Of a DNA stretch of 64,000 nucleotides, positions 8,429 to 17,329 are shown in pieces; the first letter of the stretch is position 1, and each line of letters starts with the position of its first letter. Source of the DNA: Lachnospiraceae bacterium (GTDB taxonomy: Bacteria; Bacillota; Clostridia; Lachnospirales; Lachnospiraceae). The stretch lies in contig JAJQBS010000030.1 in the NCBI GenBank assembly GCA_021203145.1, forward strand, positions 26,624 to 90,623. The letters are read 5' to 3'. The notes below the pieces were generated by a model. That model was not told where the DNA came from. It searched no databases and saw nothing but the letters and a program-made list of their open reading frames with translations. Position numbers and translations under genes: made by a program.

Positions 8429-9418
8429 ATGATTGATTTGCACATGCACAGCAGCGCTTCAGACGGCTCGGATTCGATTCCTGAGCTGTTTGCGAATTTA
8501 TCAAACGCCGGCATTGATACTTTCGCGGTGACCGACCATGACACCATCGACGGCGCGATGGAGATGGAGGATCTGATTGCAGGTATAGCGCAGAATCAGG
8601 CAACGTCTGGCGACGCGGTACCGGCAGAGGTTTTTTCTGGCGACGCGGTACAGACAAAAATTCCTTTCGGAGGCGCGGCGCAGACACAGATCCTGTTTGA
8701 TGGCACAGCGCAAACTGCGGGGTCGCGCACCGCGCGCGGGCTGCGCTATGTAAAAGGAGTCGAGTTTTCCTGCGTTACGCCGCTGCGCAAATGTCATCTT
8801 CTCGGCTACCGCTACGACGCGGACGACCCGGAGCTGAACGCGGCTCTGCGGGAGGGCGCTGCCCTGCGCCGGGCAAAGCTTGATGACCGGCTTGCGTACC
8901 TGCGCAAAACGTACCGCGTCGATTTTACAGACGCGGAGCTGGCATGGCTGCACAGCCAGAAAAGCCCCGGAAAGCCGCATATCGCAGATCTGCTGCTAAA
9001 GCGGGGAATCGGCAAAAGCCGCGACGACGTGATCCAGAACTGCATCCGGGAGACAAAGAGCGGACCGGACCGGATCCCGGCACAAACTGCCATTTCCGGA
9101 ATTTTACATGCGGGCGGAATCCCGGTCTGGGCACACCCGCTCGGCGGCGAAGGGGAAAGGCTGCTCTCAGCGGAAGAGTTTGAAAGCCAGTTGCTTTATC
9201 TGATCCAGTCCGGGATCCGGGGCCTGGAATGCCATTATTCCCGTTACAATGAGGAACAGGTGGCTTTCCTGCGCACACAGGCCAACAGGCACGGTTTGCT
9301 GATCAGCGGGGGGAGCGATTATCACGGCACACGCAAAACGATCGCCCTCGGGACGCTGAATGCATGCGGTGCTCCGGTATGCGAGGAGCAGCTGACGATT
9401 CTGCGCAAATTATGGTAG
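8429..9418 (+). CDS. PHP-domain phosphoesterase
   Basis: 329 residues of the polymerase-and-histidinol-phosphatase family (TrpH/YciV-like). Metal-binding motifs: HMHSSASDGS (5-14), TDHDTIDG (about 35-42), GVEFSC, HPLGG, and SGGSDYHG near the C-terminus. Related enzymes hydrolyse 3',5'-nucleotide bisphosphates or RNA/DNA 5' ends; the substrate here is unknown. Between the second and third motifs (about 50-97) sits an unusual low-complexity insertion of repeated SGDAV / GGAAQT units. Stop is TAG. The gene is convergent with the AAA ATPase gene. Confidence 0.85.
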   Translation: MIDLHMHSSASDGSDSIPELFANLSNAGIDTFAVTDHDTIDGAMEMEDLIAGIAQNQATSGDAVPAEVFSGDAVQTKIPFGGAAQTQILFDGTAQTAGSRTARGLRYVKGVEFSCVTPLRKCHLLGYRYDADDPELNAALREGAALRRAKLDDRLAYLRKTYRVDFTDAELAWLHSQKSPGKPHIADLLLKRGIGKSRDDVIQNCIRETKSGPDRIPAQTAISGILHAGGIPVWAHPLGGEGERLLSAEEFESQLLYLIQSGIRGLECHYSRYNEEQVAFLRTQANRHGLLISGGSDYHGTRKTIALGTLNACGAPVCEEQLTILRKLW

Positions 9419-9473
9419 ATGTGGCTATTATTGGCTGTCTGTTCCGCATGCTTACAAGAACCATCTGCGGCAG

Positions 9474-11075
9474 CTACAGCACAGTTTCCCGGATGATTTT
9501 GCCGTCCATCTGTATTTCGCGTGTGCCGACAAGCGTATCCTTGTTTTTGTTAAAACAAAAACTGATCAGCCATCCGACAGGCAGATTGTAACGTTTCAGG
9601 TAGCCGCAAAGCTGCTCCCTGCCAGACTGCTCGTAGCTTTCGCCATGCCAGATTTTTGCCTCAACCACGTACTGGCGTCCCCCATAATCTACAACAATAT
9701 CCGTCCGGGTTTTGTCAAAGGCTTCCGGCTCCATATAATAATTGCCGCTGCCATTGATGATCGGCTTCAGGAAGGTGAGAAAGATCATTCTTGCTTCATT
9801 TTCGAGAAAATCGGAAGTACGATCCGCGTACATACTTTTATAATGGACGGCAAAGCGTTCGATTATTTTATCCATATTCAGCTCAGTGGATGTCTTCAGC
9901 TGAAACGTTTCCAGAACTCCTTCTTTATAAATACGAGTAGTAGTCCGCTCCTGCAGGAGCTTATCACAGATAATGGTCTCAAAAATACGATTTGAAATCA
10001 CGGTTTTTCCGTTCAGATCCTTGAACCATCCAAACATTGCCCCGAATTTTATCAGATTATCATTCAGATTAAAGGGGATATTTTCTCTGCATACAACAAT
10101 CCGGTAAACCAGATTTTTTAAATTCTCATCTGAATCCAGTTTTTTGTTCAGGTCATCAAAAAGAGTATTCTGCTCTTTTAAAATGAGTTTCACAGCCCTT
10201 TGGAATCCATCCTGCGACCAGGCGGCCTGTTTTGACCCAAAATCGGGATCAATCCATACCTTTGTGTCCAACAGCCAGCAGAGCCGCGAGACCAGAAACG
10301 GGTATCCGGACGTATATGCATAAATTTGCTCAGCAAACCAGGCCGTATCAAAGTCAAATCCCTGATCCTCGCGGTATTCTTTTAACATGGTTTCGATTTC
10401 ACCAACGTGAAAAGACATATCTACATCAAAATCCGCAGTAATGTTCCAGGGGCTGTTGTACTGATGGTCCTTATCCGGACGCATTTTAACCTGAATATTT
10501 TTGATATCATAAACACCGGCCAGGACAACACTCTTAAACGTGCTGTCATCTCCTTCTGAGGCGCTGAGGTATTTTCTTCTGAGCATTCCAAGAAAACTCA
10601 GAAAAAGTTCATTATTAGAGATTCCATCCACCTCGTCAATAAAAAGAATAATTTCCCGGTCGCTCTGGGTACACAGATTTGTAATCCGTTCACCCAACTG
10701 GACAAGAGATTCACCGGAAACACTGGCGTCCGGCATAATAAAAGGAGCACTCCATGCGGCCAGAAGCTCTTTTGGAATTGCTGTCATGGAAAGCTGTCTT
10801 TTTACTTCATTAATAAACATCTGAATAAAACGGCTTTCGGATTTCGCCGCTTCGCCAAGTCCCTCAAATGATATTTTTGCTACATAATAATCGTCTCGCA
10901 GTGCATCTCTCAATCTGGAAATGGTTGTGGTCTTTCCATACTGCCTGGCTCTGTTGATTGTAAAATATTTATTTTTTTTAATCAATTCATCGATGATCCT
11001 CTGGATACGGTCGGATGTATCGACCATATAATGCCTGTCTGGAAAGCAGATGCCAGTTGTATTAAATTCTTTCAA
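9474..11075 (-). CDS. AAA ATPase with C-terminal PD-(D/E)XK nuclease-like domain
   Basis: 533 residues. An AAA-ATPase-like N-terminal half has a Walker A variant ARQYGKTT (43-50) and Walker B IILFIDEVDG (about 141-150). The C-terminus (about 470-500) has DIVVDYGGRQYVVEAKIW, the D...ExK signature of PD-(D/E)XK nucleases. This architecture (AAA-ATPase-like plus PDDEXK_9) is common and often multicopy in gut Firmicutes and Bacteroidetes; its biological role is not established. The start is TTG, supported by AAAGGGGGACG upstream. Stop is TAG. Confidence 0.8.
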   Translation of the reverse strand: MKEFNTTGICFPDRHYMVDTSDRIQRIIDELIKKNKYFTINRARQYGKTTTISRLRDALRDDYYVAKISFEGLGEAAKSESRFIQMFINEVKRQLSMTAIPKELLAAWSAPFIMPDASVSGESLVQLGERITNLCTQSDREIILFIDEVDGISNNELFLSFLGMLRRKYLSASEGDDSTFKSVVLAGVYDIKNIQVKMRPDKDHQYNSPWNITADFDVDMSFHVGEIETMLKEYREDQGFDFDTAWFAEQIYAYTSGYPFLVSRLCWLLDTKVWIDPDFGSKQAAWSQDGFQRAVKLILKEQNTLFDDLNKKLDSDENLKNLVYRIVVCRENIPFNLNDNLIKFGAMFGWFKDLNGKTVISNRIFETIICDKLLQERTTTRIYKEGVLETFQLKTSTELNMDKIIERFAVHYKSMYADRTSDFLENEARMIFLTFLKPIINGSGNYYMEPEAFDKTRTDIVVDYGGRQYVVEAKIWHGESYEQSGREQLCGYLKRYNLPVGWLISFCFNKNKDTLVGTREIQMDGKIIRETVL

Positions 11076-11260
11076 GGTCGTCCCCCTTTCCCTGTGAAAA
11101 ATGAAAAGTGCATTATGTTTTTTATTCTTTCATTATTTTATCATACCAGAGATATTTTTAACAGTCTGAAATCATAGAAGAGGATATCAATTTTTCGGAT
11201 TTTTCGGAACAGGGAAGCACACCACCTCCAAACGCTGTGAATAACTTCCCGCAAAACTTC

Positions 11261-11289
11261 TTGCGCTCATTTTCACACTGTGCTACACT
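11261..11289 (+). promoter_or_regulatory. Sigma-A promoter of serA
   Basis: TTGCGC, 17-bp spacer, TACACT, about 50 bp before the serA start. No T-box or riboswitch was recognised in the short leader. Confidence 0.6.
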
Positions 11290-11340
11290 ATCATACTGAA
11301 AGAACACAACATCATATATACGAAATATGAGGAGAAGATT

Positions 11341-12507
11341 ATGACAAAAGTTTGCTGCCTGAACCCCATCTCCGAGGTGGGGACAAACAATCTCACAAGC
11401 GACTATGAACTGACGCAGAATCTGCAGGAGGCGGACGCGGTGCTAGTGCGCAGCGCGGACATGCACACGCTTGACCTGCCGGAGAGTCTGGTCGCGATCG
11501 CGCGCGCCGGAGCCGGGGTGAACAACATCCCGCTGGATCGCTGCACGGAACAGGGCATCGTCGTGTTCAACACGCCCGGAGCAAATGCGAACGGCGTGAA
11601 GGAGCTTGTGCTCGCCGGCATGCTGCTTGCGGCGCGGGACATTGACGGCGGGATCCGCTGGGTTGAGGAGAATCGCGAGGACGAGACGATCTCGAAGGAT
11701 ATGGAAAAAAGTAAGAAGAAATTTGCTGGGACGGAGCTCAAAGGCAAGACACTCGGCGTGATCGGCCTGGGCGCAATCGGCATTGAGGTCGCGAACGCGG
11801 CGGACGCGCTCGGCATGCATGTCATCGGCTATGACCCTTACCTCTCCGTGAGCGGCGCGCTGCGCCTTTCCCGCCAGGTGAAGATCGTAGAGACGCCGGG
11901 CGCCATCTACGCGAACTGCAATTATATCACGCTGCATGTGCCGCTTCTGGATGACACGCGCGGCATGATTAATAAAGACGCCATCTCCATGATGCAGGAC
12001 GGCACCGTTATTCTGAACTACGCGCGCGACCTGCTGGTCAATGACGACGACATGGCCGAGGGGCTTGCCTCCGGGCGCATCCGCCGCTATATGACAGATT
12101 TCCCGAATCCAAAGACCTGCCATATGACCAACGTGATCGCCACTCCGCATCTGGGCGCCTCGACCGCCGAGTCGGAGGACAATTGCGCGGCCATGGCGGT
12201 CGACGAGCTGCGCGACTTCATCGAAACCGGCCGCATTCGAAACTCGGTCAATTATCCAAACTGCACGTTACCGCCCGAAAAATGTGCCTGCCGCATCTGT
12301 ATCATGAATGTAAACCGCCCGCACATGATCGTGAACGTGTCCTCCCTGCTCTCCGCCCGGGGCATCAACATCCCGAATATGACCAACAAGAGCCGGGGCG
12401 ACGCGGCCTACACGCTGATCGACTGCGACACCCTGCCGGACGAATCCATTATAGATAAAATCCGGGCAATCGACGGGGTAAAGAAGGTGCGCGTGATCTA
12501 TTATTGA
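11341..12507 (+). CDS. serA: D-3-phosphoglycerate dehydrogenase
   Basis: 388 residues. Catalyses NAD-dependent oxidation of 3-phosphoglycerate, the first step of serine synthesis. The Rossmann dinucleotide motif is GVIGLGAIGIEVA (about 138-150). Substrate-side residues sit in RAGAGVNNIPLD and the catalytic His in ATPHLGAST (about 266-274). The C-terminal about 75 residues form an ACT domain (MNVNRPHMIVNVSSLLS), the usual site of serine feedback. TATGAGGAGAAGATT precedes the ATG. It is convergent with a serine/threonine exporter pair, which suggests local control of serine level. Confidence 0.93.
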   Translation: MTKVCCLNPISEVGTNNLTSDYELTQNLQEADAVLVRSADMHTLDLPESLVAIARAGAGVNNIPLDRCTEQGIVVFNTPGANANGVKELVLAGMLLAARDIDGGIRWVEENREDETISKDMEKSKKKFAGTELKGKTLGVIGLGAIGIEVANAADALGMHVIGYDPYLSVSGALRLSRQVKIVETPGAIYANCNYITLHVPLLDDTRGMINKDAISMMQDGTVILNYARDLLVNDDDMAEGLASGRIRRYMTDFPNPKTCHMTNVIATPHLGASTAESEDNCAAMAVDELRDFIETGRIRNSVNYPNCTLPPEKCACRICIMNVNRPHMIVNVSSLLSARGINIPNMTNKSRGDAAYTLIDCDTLPDESIIDKIRAIDGVKKVRVIYY

Positions 12508-12543
12508 TTCCTGCAAACTACTCATTTCCGAAAACCAATGGGG

Positions 12544-12572
12544 CTGCGGCAGATTCCAGTAATCTGCTGCAG
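12544..12572. terminator. Bidirectional hairpin between serA and exporter genes
   Basis: A 12-bp stem (CTGCGGCAGATT with AATCTGCTGCAG, one G-T pair) and a 5-nt loop between convergent stop codons. There is no strong T run on either strand, so terminator function is moderate inference. Confidence 0.45.
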
Positions 12573-12604
12573 AACATACAGCTTCCTCTGGCAGCGCCAT
12601 AAAA

Positions 12605-13096
12605 TCACCCTTTCTTTTTTCTAAATGTATAGCAGGCTTCCGCAGCTCTGTCAGCCTTTTTCGTCCGCCGGTGCCTCCTCTGGTAATGCATGACCACGGA
12701 AATCACCGCGAACCCGAGTCCCATCCCGACCAGGGAGTGTACGCAGGTCTCAAAATACTCGTTGATATAATCTACATTTTTCAGAATCAGCCCGATAACG
12801 GTGAAGTAAAACGCCCGTCCCGGCGTCAGTGGGATGATGGATGGATATAAAAACATCGTGGAAGGATTTTTCGTAAAATAAGCCATGCACTCCGCATAAA
12901 ATGCAGCAGCCATTGCTGCAAAAAAATTATAGATAAACGATTCCGCCGTACAGGATTTCACAAGAAGGAAGACAATCCTGGCCAATGCCCCGCCGAGTCC
13001 CGCATTAAGCAGATATTCCCGCCGGACCTGATACACCGCCCCGATGCCCAGCGCGGAGCCAAACGTAAAAAAGACTATTCTGACGTTCTCTATCAT
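12605..13096 (-). CDS. Threonine/serine exporter, small membrane half (YjjB-like)
   Basis: 163 residues with four to five transmembrane segments and the conserved loop YPSIIPLTPGRAFYFT of the ThrE C-terminal half (DUF3815). It works with the YjjP-like protein encoded just upstream to export serine/threonine. The ATG at MIENV is preferred because GAGAGG is 9 bases upstream; an in-frame ATG lies at 13102 and an upstream frame extends to 13123. Stop TGA. Confidence 0.83.
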   Translation of the reverse strand: MIENVRIVFFTFGSALGIGAVYQVRREYLLNAGLGGALARIVFLLVKSCTAESFIYNFFAAMAAAFYAECMAYFTKNPSTMFLYPSIIPLTPGRAFYFTVIGLILKNVDYINEYFETCVHSLVGMGLGFAVISVVMHYQRRHRRTKKADRAAEACYTFRKKKG

Positions 13097-13169
13097 GAAC
13101 ATATACCTCTCAAACAGGAGCACAGCCTGGCTTTTGTTGATTTATGAAGGATTTCCGATTACCCATCTT

Positions 13170-13943
13170 TCACGGTGTGGTTCCTGGCAGGAAAACTGTG
13201 CTCAACAGAAATCCGCCCGCGATGGCAGCAGTCTCAAAGAGCAGCTTCAGAAGCTCCAGCGTCCCATTGATCTCATTCCCGGAAAGCAGGTTCCTGAAAG
13301 AATTTACCATCGGAATACCGGGAATCAGCTTCAGGCTGTTGACAATCATAACGGTGTGATAACCGTCGAGATAGCCAATCCGCGCAAAAAAGATCGCGAC
13401 GGCCCCGACAAGGAACGCGTTCATCACATTGTATATAATCTTGTTGAAGATCAGCTTTTTCAGATATCGTCCTGAGAGAAAGGCCAGGACGCAGTTTAAA
13501 AGGATGATCGAAAGATCTCGCGGGCTGCCCCCGTAAATGCCGGTCAGGCAGGCAGCGGAAAACAAAGTGAAAAGAAGGGTCTGTCCGGGAGAGTAGCTCT
13601 TAGAGCCGGAAATAGTCTCCTCCAGCATCCCGTCCAGTCTGCCCGGGGCCGGAGGATGTGCGCAGATCTGTCTGGAGAGCTGATTCAGCCGTCCGAGCTG
13701 TTCCATATGGATGCTCGTCCCACCGCGGATGCACCTCTGTGCAGCCGCCTGCTCCCCCTCGGCGTCCGTGAGACTTAAGGTCAGGTAACAGTCCAGCGCA
13801 AAAAACTGGATATTCTGACAGTGATAGCTCTCACAGATTCGATATACGGTATCGCTGACCCGCTCAATATTCGCCCCACAGCGTATCATCTGTTCCCCCA
13901 GCTTCATTGAGAAGCCAAGCAGATCGTCCAGATACTTTTTCAT
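13170..13943 (-). CDS. Threonine/serine exporter, large half (YjjP-like)
   Basis: 257 residues, the N-terminal half of a split ThrE exporter (DUF1212). The soluble start has GEQMIRCGANIERVSDTVYRI, typical of the family, followed by about five transmembrane helices including LIPGIPMVNSFRNLL. First gene of a two-gene operon with the YjjB-like gene 73 bp downstream. GGGGAG precedes the ATG. Confidence 0.85.
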   Translation of the reverse strand: MKKYLDDLLGFSMKLGEQMIRCGANIERVSDTVYRICESYHCQNIQFFALDCYLTLSLTDAEGEQAAAQRCIRGGTSIHMEQLGRLNQLSRQICAHPPAPGRLDGMLEETISGSKSYSPGQTLLFTLFSAACLTGIYGGSPRDLSIILLNCVLAFLSGRYLKKLIFNKIIYNVMNAFLVGAVAIFFARIGYLDGYHTVMIVNSLKLIPGIPMVNSFRNLLSGNEINGTLELLKLLFETAAIAGGFLLSTVFLPGTTP

Positions 13944-14025
13944 AAGACCGCTCCCCGAATCGTTTTTTGTTCCTTTTCAAAGGTAACACAATCTTTTCGG
14001 TAAAGCAACGGAAAAAAGATAAAAA

Positions 14026-14985
14026 TTAAGGAAACATATATCTGTACTTCCTGGCCTGATAACGCAGGGCTTCCTCCACGCGGCTCACCTCTTCCGGTGT
14101 ATACGGAAACGGATCCCTGATTTTTTCTTCGCTGTTTTCCATTTGGGAGTATGCCATCCATGTAAGGTCCTGCCCAAGTGTTTCCATAATCCTTCCGGCC
14201 GGAAAATCAAATTTCAGGAATGTTCCATACAGCTCGCTCGCCGCGTCCAGCTGCTCGTCAAAATCCGAAGAAAAAGGTTTTGCCAGAACGTGTTCCCGGC
14301 ATTCAGCAAAGCTCTTTTCCAGCGGATAATCCTCGCGCGTATCTGAGAAAAGAGAGAGTCCCATATCAAAAAAGGGGCAAAGTCTCCATTTCTTTGTCTC
14401 TGTATCATAGAGAACCGCAATATTATTGGTATGTCGATCCTCATTTAGAAAAAAAGCGTCTATCTCCAGCATTCTCGTAAGATACACGCCAAAATCAGCC
14501 ATCCCGGTCACATTACGGACCAGCTTCTCCGTATACACGATCCGTTGTTTCATGTCCGCAATCCTGGCCAGCTCCTCGGCAAGGCTGAATCCTGTATAAA
14601 TGCGGGACAGCCGCTCCAGTGGTACCAGCTCCTCCGTCTTCCCCTTGAAATTCCGGCTGCGGCAGCCGCGGTAATCCTGGCCTTTATATCGGATCATGAC
14701 CGGCTCATAGCGTACAAAATCATATTTATACGATTCTCGCAGCGCAGAGTGCTCCAACAGGGTCGATACCACCGTCTCCGCAAGGCTCTCAAACCCAAAA
14801 CCATCTGCCTTGTACCACCAGCCGTCCTGGAACCACTTCAGCTGGTTTCCTTTGGACGAATGGCCAATGCCCGTCTGCACGGTTCTCTCATAAATTTCAG
14901 TCAGGATCATGCTGCCTCTTCCGCCTTCCTTACCTTCTCTGCTTTCCTGCCTTTCTTTCCCTGCCCCTTTTTCGACGTTTTCCAT
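14026..14985 (-). CDS. HipA-like kinase
   Basis: 319 residues (about 294 if translation starts at 14910, ATG ATC, where GGAAGAGG lies upstream). The HipA C-terminal signature is clear: NEDRHTNNIAVL (181-192, catalytic Asp183 and Asn187/188) and CPFFDMGLSLF with the metal-binding Asp (about 207). The segment before it, with the highly charged start KGAGKERQESREGKE, may be linker. HipA-family kinases phosphorylate tRNA synthetases or other targets and can act as toxins. It follows an HTH protein gene by 24 bp, in the same reading frame after a TAG stop. Whether it is a toxin is not shown. Confidence 0.75.
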   Translation of the reverse strand: MENVEKGAGKERQESREGKEGGRGSMILTEIYERTVQTGIGHSSKGNQLKWFQDGWWYKADGFGFESLAETVVSTLLEHSALRESYKYDFVRYEPVMIRYKGQDYRGCRSRNFKGKTEELVPLERLSRIYTGFSLAEELARIADMKQRIVYTEKLVRNVTGMADFGVYLTRMLEIDAFFLNEDRHTNNIAVLYDTETKKWRLCPFFDMGLSLFSDTREDYPLEKSFAECREHVLAKPFSSDFDEQLDAASELYGTFLKFDFPAGRIMETLGQDLTWMAYSQMENSEEKIRDPFPYTPEEVSRVEEALRYQARKYRYMFP

Positions 14986-15009
14986 TCTTACCGTTCTCCA
15001 TCCAACACT

Positions 15010-15582
15010 CTATTGCGGCTGAAAATATGTAACACGAATCCAGTGTTGATCCTCCGCCATCCGCCCCTGTGTCTTCTCAATTATAGACAGCGGGTCATAA
15101 AAATCCAGCCCGAGATCCGACAGAATCAGCCGCATGTGATCCCTCGTCCGGGGGAGGCAGCGTTCTTCCAGAAATTCCTTAAAGTCTGTCCAGTCAGGCT
15201 CTTCCACAACTCCAAACGCACGGTGGAGCAAATCCATGCAGCAGTTCCGAATGGATATTTTCCTGTCCTTAAAGTCAACCAGAATAATTGTGCAAAGCTC
15301 ATCCCCGCCCATAAAATCCATGCGCATCGTATAATCCTTTACTGAAATATCCTCAAACTCCCGATTCAGCTTTTCCCATTTTCCGGCAGAACGGCAGATT
15401 GATTTTTCGTCTCTGCATGGATTCAAATATCCGGAAAGCGTCTGCCGGGAGATGCCGTATTCCTTCGCAAGTGCGGTGATCGTCTTTCCCCTGGCGCGTT
15501 CCTGCTTTATCTGACTGATCTGCTCCGGCGAAAGAGCGGCCTTACGGCCCGCTCCGCGCGGATTGCCATATTTTTCTGCCAT
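15010..15582 (-). CDS. HTH protein of the HipA-like module (candidate antitoxin/repressor)
   Basis: 190 residues. A resolvase-type helix-turn-helix covers about 33-53 (GKTITALAKEYGISRQTLSGYL), after a Gly/Arg/Lys arm. The C-terminal half (about 80-190) is a separate domain containing CCMDLLHRAFGV and GRMAEDQHWIRV; such domains sit next to HipA-like kinases in other Clostridia, by my recollection, and may contact the kinase. The start at 15582 has a strong AGGAGG 8 bases upstream; a longer frame begins at 15615 inside the promoter palindrome. Stop TAG. Likely represses its own promoter. Confidence 0.7.
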   Translation of the reverse strand: MAEKYGNPRGAGRKAALSPEQISQIKQERARGKTITALAKEYGISRQTLSGYLNPCRDEKSICRSAGKWEKLNREFEDISVKDYTMRMDFMGGDELCTIILVDFKDRKISIRNCCMDLLHRAFGVVEEPDWTDFKEFLEERCLPRTRDHMRLILSDLGLDFYDPLSIIEKTQGRMAEDQHWIRVTYFQPQ

Positions 15583-15596
15583 CCCAAAGTCCTCCT

Positions 15597-15631
15597 GGCT
15601 GTAGTATACAGCCATTTTACGAATGTGTCAA
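15597..15631 (-). promoter_or_regulatory. Promoter and operator of the HTH/HipA-like module
   Basis: Minus strand TTGACA (15626-15631), 17-bp spacer, TATACT (15603-15608). A perfect 7-bp inverted repeat GGCTGTA/TACAGCC with a 3-base centre (15597-15613) covers the -10 and the expected transcription start. This is the geometry of an autorepressor operator. Confidence 0.75.
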
Positions 15632-15669
15632 GAAATTAATTATTTTACATTCGGAAATGCCAGATACCA

Positions 15670-16545
15670 TTACAGCAGCGCCGCGTACACCTCACGCTTT
15701 GACAGCCCGCGATCCTTCGCGGCCTGCTTCATCGCGTCCTTACGGTCCATGCCCTGCGACTCATACAGCGCGACATGCTCCGGAATGCTTAAGGCTTCCC
15801 AGGAGAGCTGCTCCTCTCGCTCTATCTCCTTGCGGCTGCGTCCCTCGATCACGATCACGCATTCGCCGCGCGGTTCGTTTTCCTGGTACCAGTGACAGGC
15901 GTTCCCGAGCGTGGCAGCGAAGACAGTTTCGTGCTTTTTGGTCAGCTCCCGGCAAATGGTTGCCCGGCGGTCGCCGAGTGCCTCATAAAGCTCGGACAGG
16001 GTGCGGACCAGTCGGTGCGGAGCTTCGTAGACGATGATCGTGCGCGTCTCCGTCTGCAGCTCCTCCAGGATCTCCCGCCGTTCTTTTTTGTCAGATGGCA
16101 GAAAGGCTTCAAAGCAAAAGCGCCGGGTCGGCAGTCCGGAGATGGTCAGCGCGGTCACACAGGCGCACGCGCCCGGCAGGGATGTCACCTCGATCCCGGC
16201 CTCCATGCAGAGCCGCACCAGATCCTCTCCCGGGTCGGAAATGCCCGGCGTCCCGGCGTCCGTGATGAGTGCGACATTCAGGCCAGACTGCATTTTTGTA
16301 ATTAATGTATATGCTTTTTCAATGCGGTTGTACTCATGGTAGCTTGTCATCGGCGTGTGGATGTCAAAATGATTCAGCAGCTTAATGCTGCCCCGCGTAT
16401 CCTCCGCTGCGATCAGGTCGACCTCCTTCAGCGTGCGGAGCACACGCATCGTGATATCCTCCAGATTGCCAATCGGAGTCGCACAGAGGTAGAGACGGCC
16501 TGGCTGTCCATTGTTTTGAGATATTTCACGTCTCGTTTCTTCCAT
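15670..16545 (-). CDS. rsmI: 16S rRNA (cytidine1402-2'-O)-methyltransferase
   Basis: 291 residues of the tetrapyrrole-methylase-fold RsmI family. Motifs: LYLCATPIGNLEDIT (19-33), EDTRGSIKLLNHF, ALITDAGTPGISDPG (SAM pocket, about 92-106), LPGACACVTAL and FLPSDKKER. It methylates C1402 of 16S rRNA. The gene ends the conserved holB-ricT-trmN6-rsmI order, 37 bp after trmN6, as in Bacillus (yaaT-yabB-yabC). The C-terminal tail with DAMKQAAKDRGLSKREVYAALL is usual for the family. Confidence 0.95.
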   Translation of the reverse strand: MEETRREISQNNGQPGRLYLCATPIGNLEDITMRVLRTLKEVDLIAAEDTRGSIKLLNHFDIHTPMTSYHEYNRIEKAYTLITKMQSGLNVALITDAGTPGISDPGEDLVRLCMEAGIEVTSLPGACACVTALTISGLPTRRFCFEAFLPSDKKERREILEELQTETRTIIVYEAPHRLVRTLSELYEALGDRRATICRELTKKHETVFAATLGNACHWYQENEPRGECVIVIEGRSRKEIEREEQLSWEALSIPEHVALYESQGMDRKDAMKQAAKDRGLSKREVYAALL

Positions 16546-16582
16546 ATTATATTGTCATCCTCCGATTATCGCTCATATAATT

Positions 16583-17320
16583 TTAGTAACCGTAAATTTC
16601 CGTAATCTCCGAGGTATATACCCCCGGACTGTCATACACAATCAGCGGCTTTTCCACCGTCATCCGGGGGCGTCCGCCCCGCACGGCTTCGATGAGTACC
16701 ATATTCGGCTCCCGGTCAATATAGGGATAGACGAGACGCATCCGCTTCGGCTCCAGACCGTATTGCGACAGATCGCAGATCATCTCAGCCAGCCGGAAGG
16801 GTCGGTGTACCATATAAAAATGTCCGCCCGGGATTAAAAGCTTCGCGGCCGCGCGGACAACGTCATCCAGGGTGCACAGCGTCTCATGGCGAGCTGCCGC
16901 CTTTTCCGGATCGGCGTTTAAAAGACCGTGGCTGCCCTGCAGATAGGGGGGATTGGATGTGATGGTATCAAAAGAGGCCGGTGCAAACAGGGCATCGGCC
17001 TCTCGAATGTCTCCCTGGACCACTTCGATTTTCTCACTCAGATCGTTCAGCAGGACGCTGCGCTGCGCCATATCCACACTCCGGGCAGAAATCTCCAGTC
17101 CGGTAAAATGCCGGCCCAGGGTCTTCGCGGAAAGCAGCAGCGAAATAATTCCCGTGCCTGTCCCCAGATCCAACGCCGCGCCGCCCTCGCGCACCCGGGC
17201 GAAGCCGGAGAGCAATACCGCGTCCATTCCAAACCGGAACAGATGGTCGCTCTGAATGATCCGCAGGCCGCTGCACTGCAGGTCATCGATATGCTCGCCT
17301 TCCTTCAGTTCAATTTTCAT
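16583..17320 (-). CDS. trmN6: tRNA1(Val) adenine-37 N6-methyltransferase family protein (YabB/YfiC-like)
   Basis: 245 residues. Class I SAM methyltransferase: GTGTGIISLLLS (about 53-64) binds SAM, and TSNPPY (about 118-123) is the amino-methylase catalytic motif. The start HIDDLQCSGLRIIQSDHLFRFGMDAVLLSGF is typical of this family. GAGG precedes the ATG, and only 9 bp separate it from ricT. Position in the conserved operon supports the assignment; the exact tRNA target in this organism is inferred. Confidence 0.88.
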   Translation of the reverse strand: MKIELKEGEHIDDLQCSGLRIIQSDHLFRFGMDAVLLSGFARVREGGAALDLGTGTGIISLLLSAKTLGRHFTGLEISARSVDMAQRSVLLNDLSEKIEVVQGDIREADALFAPASFDTITSNPPYLQGSHGLLNADPEKAAARHETLCTLDDVVRAAAKLLIPGGHFYMVHRPFRLAEMICDLSQYGLEPKRMRLVYPYIDREPNMVLIEAVRGGRPRMTVEKPLIVYDSPGVYTSEITEIYGY

Positions 17321-17329
17321 AACAAATCC

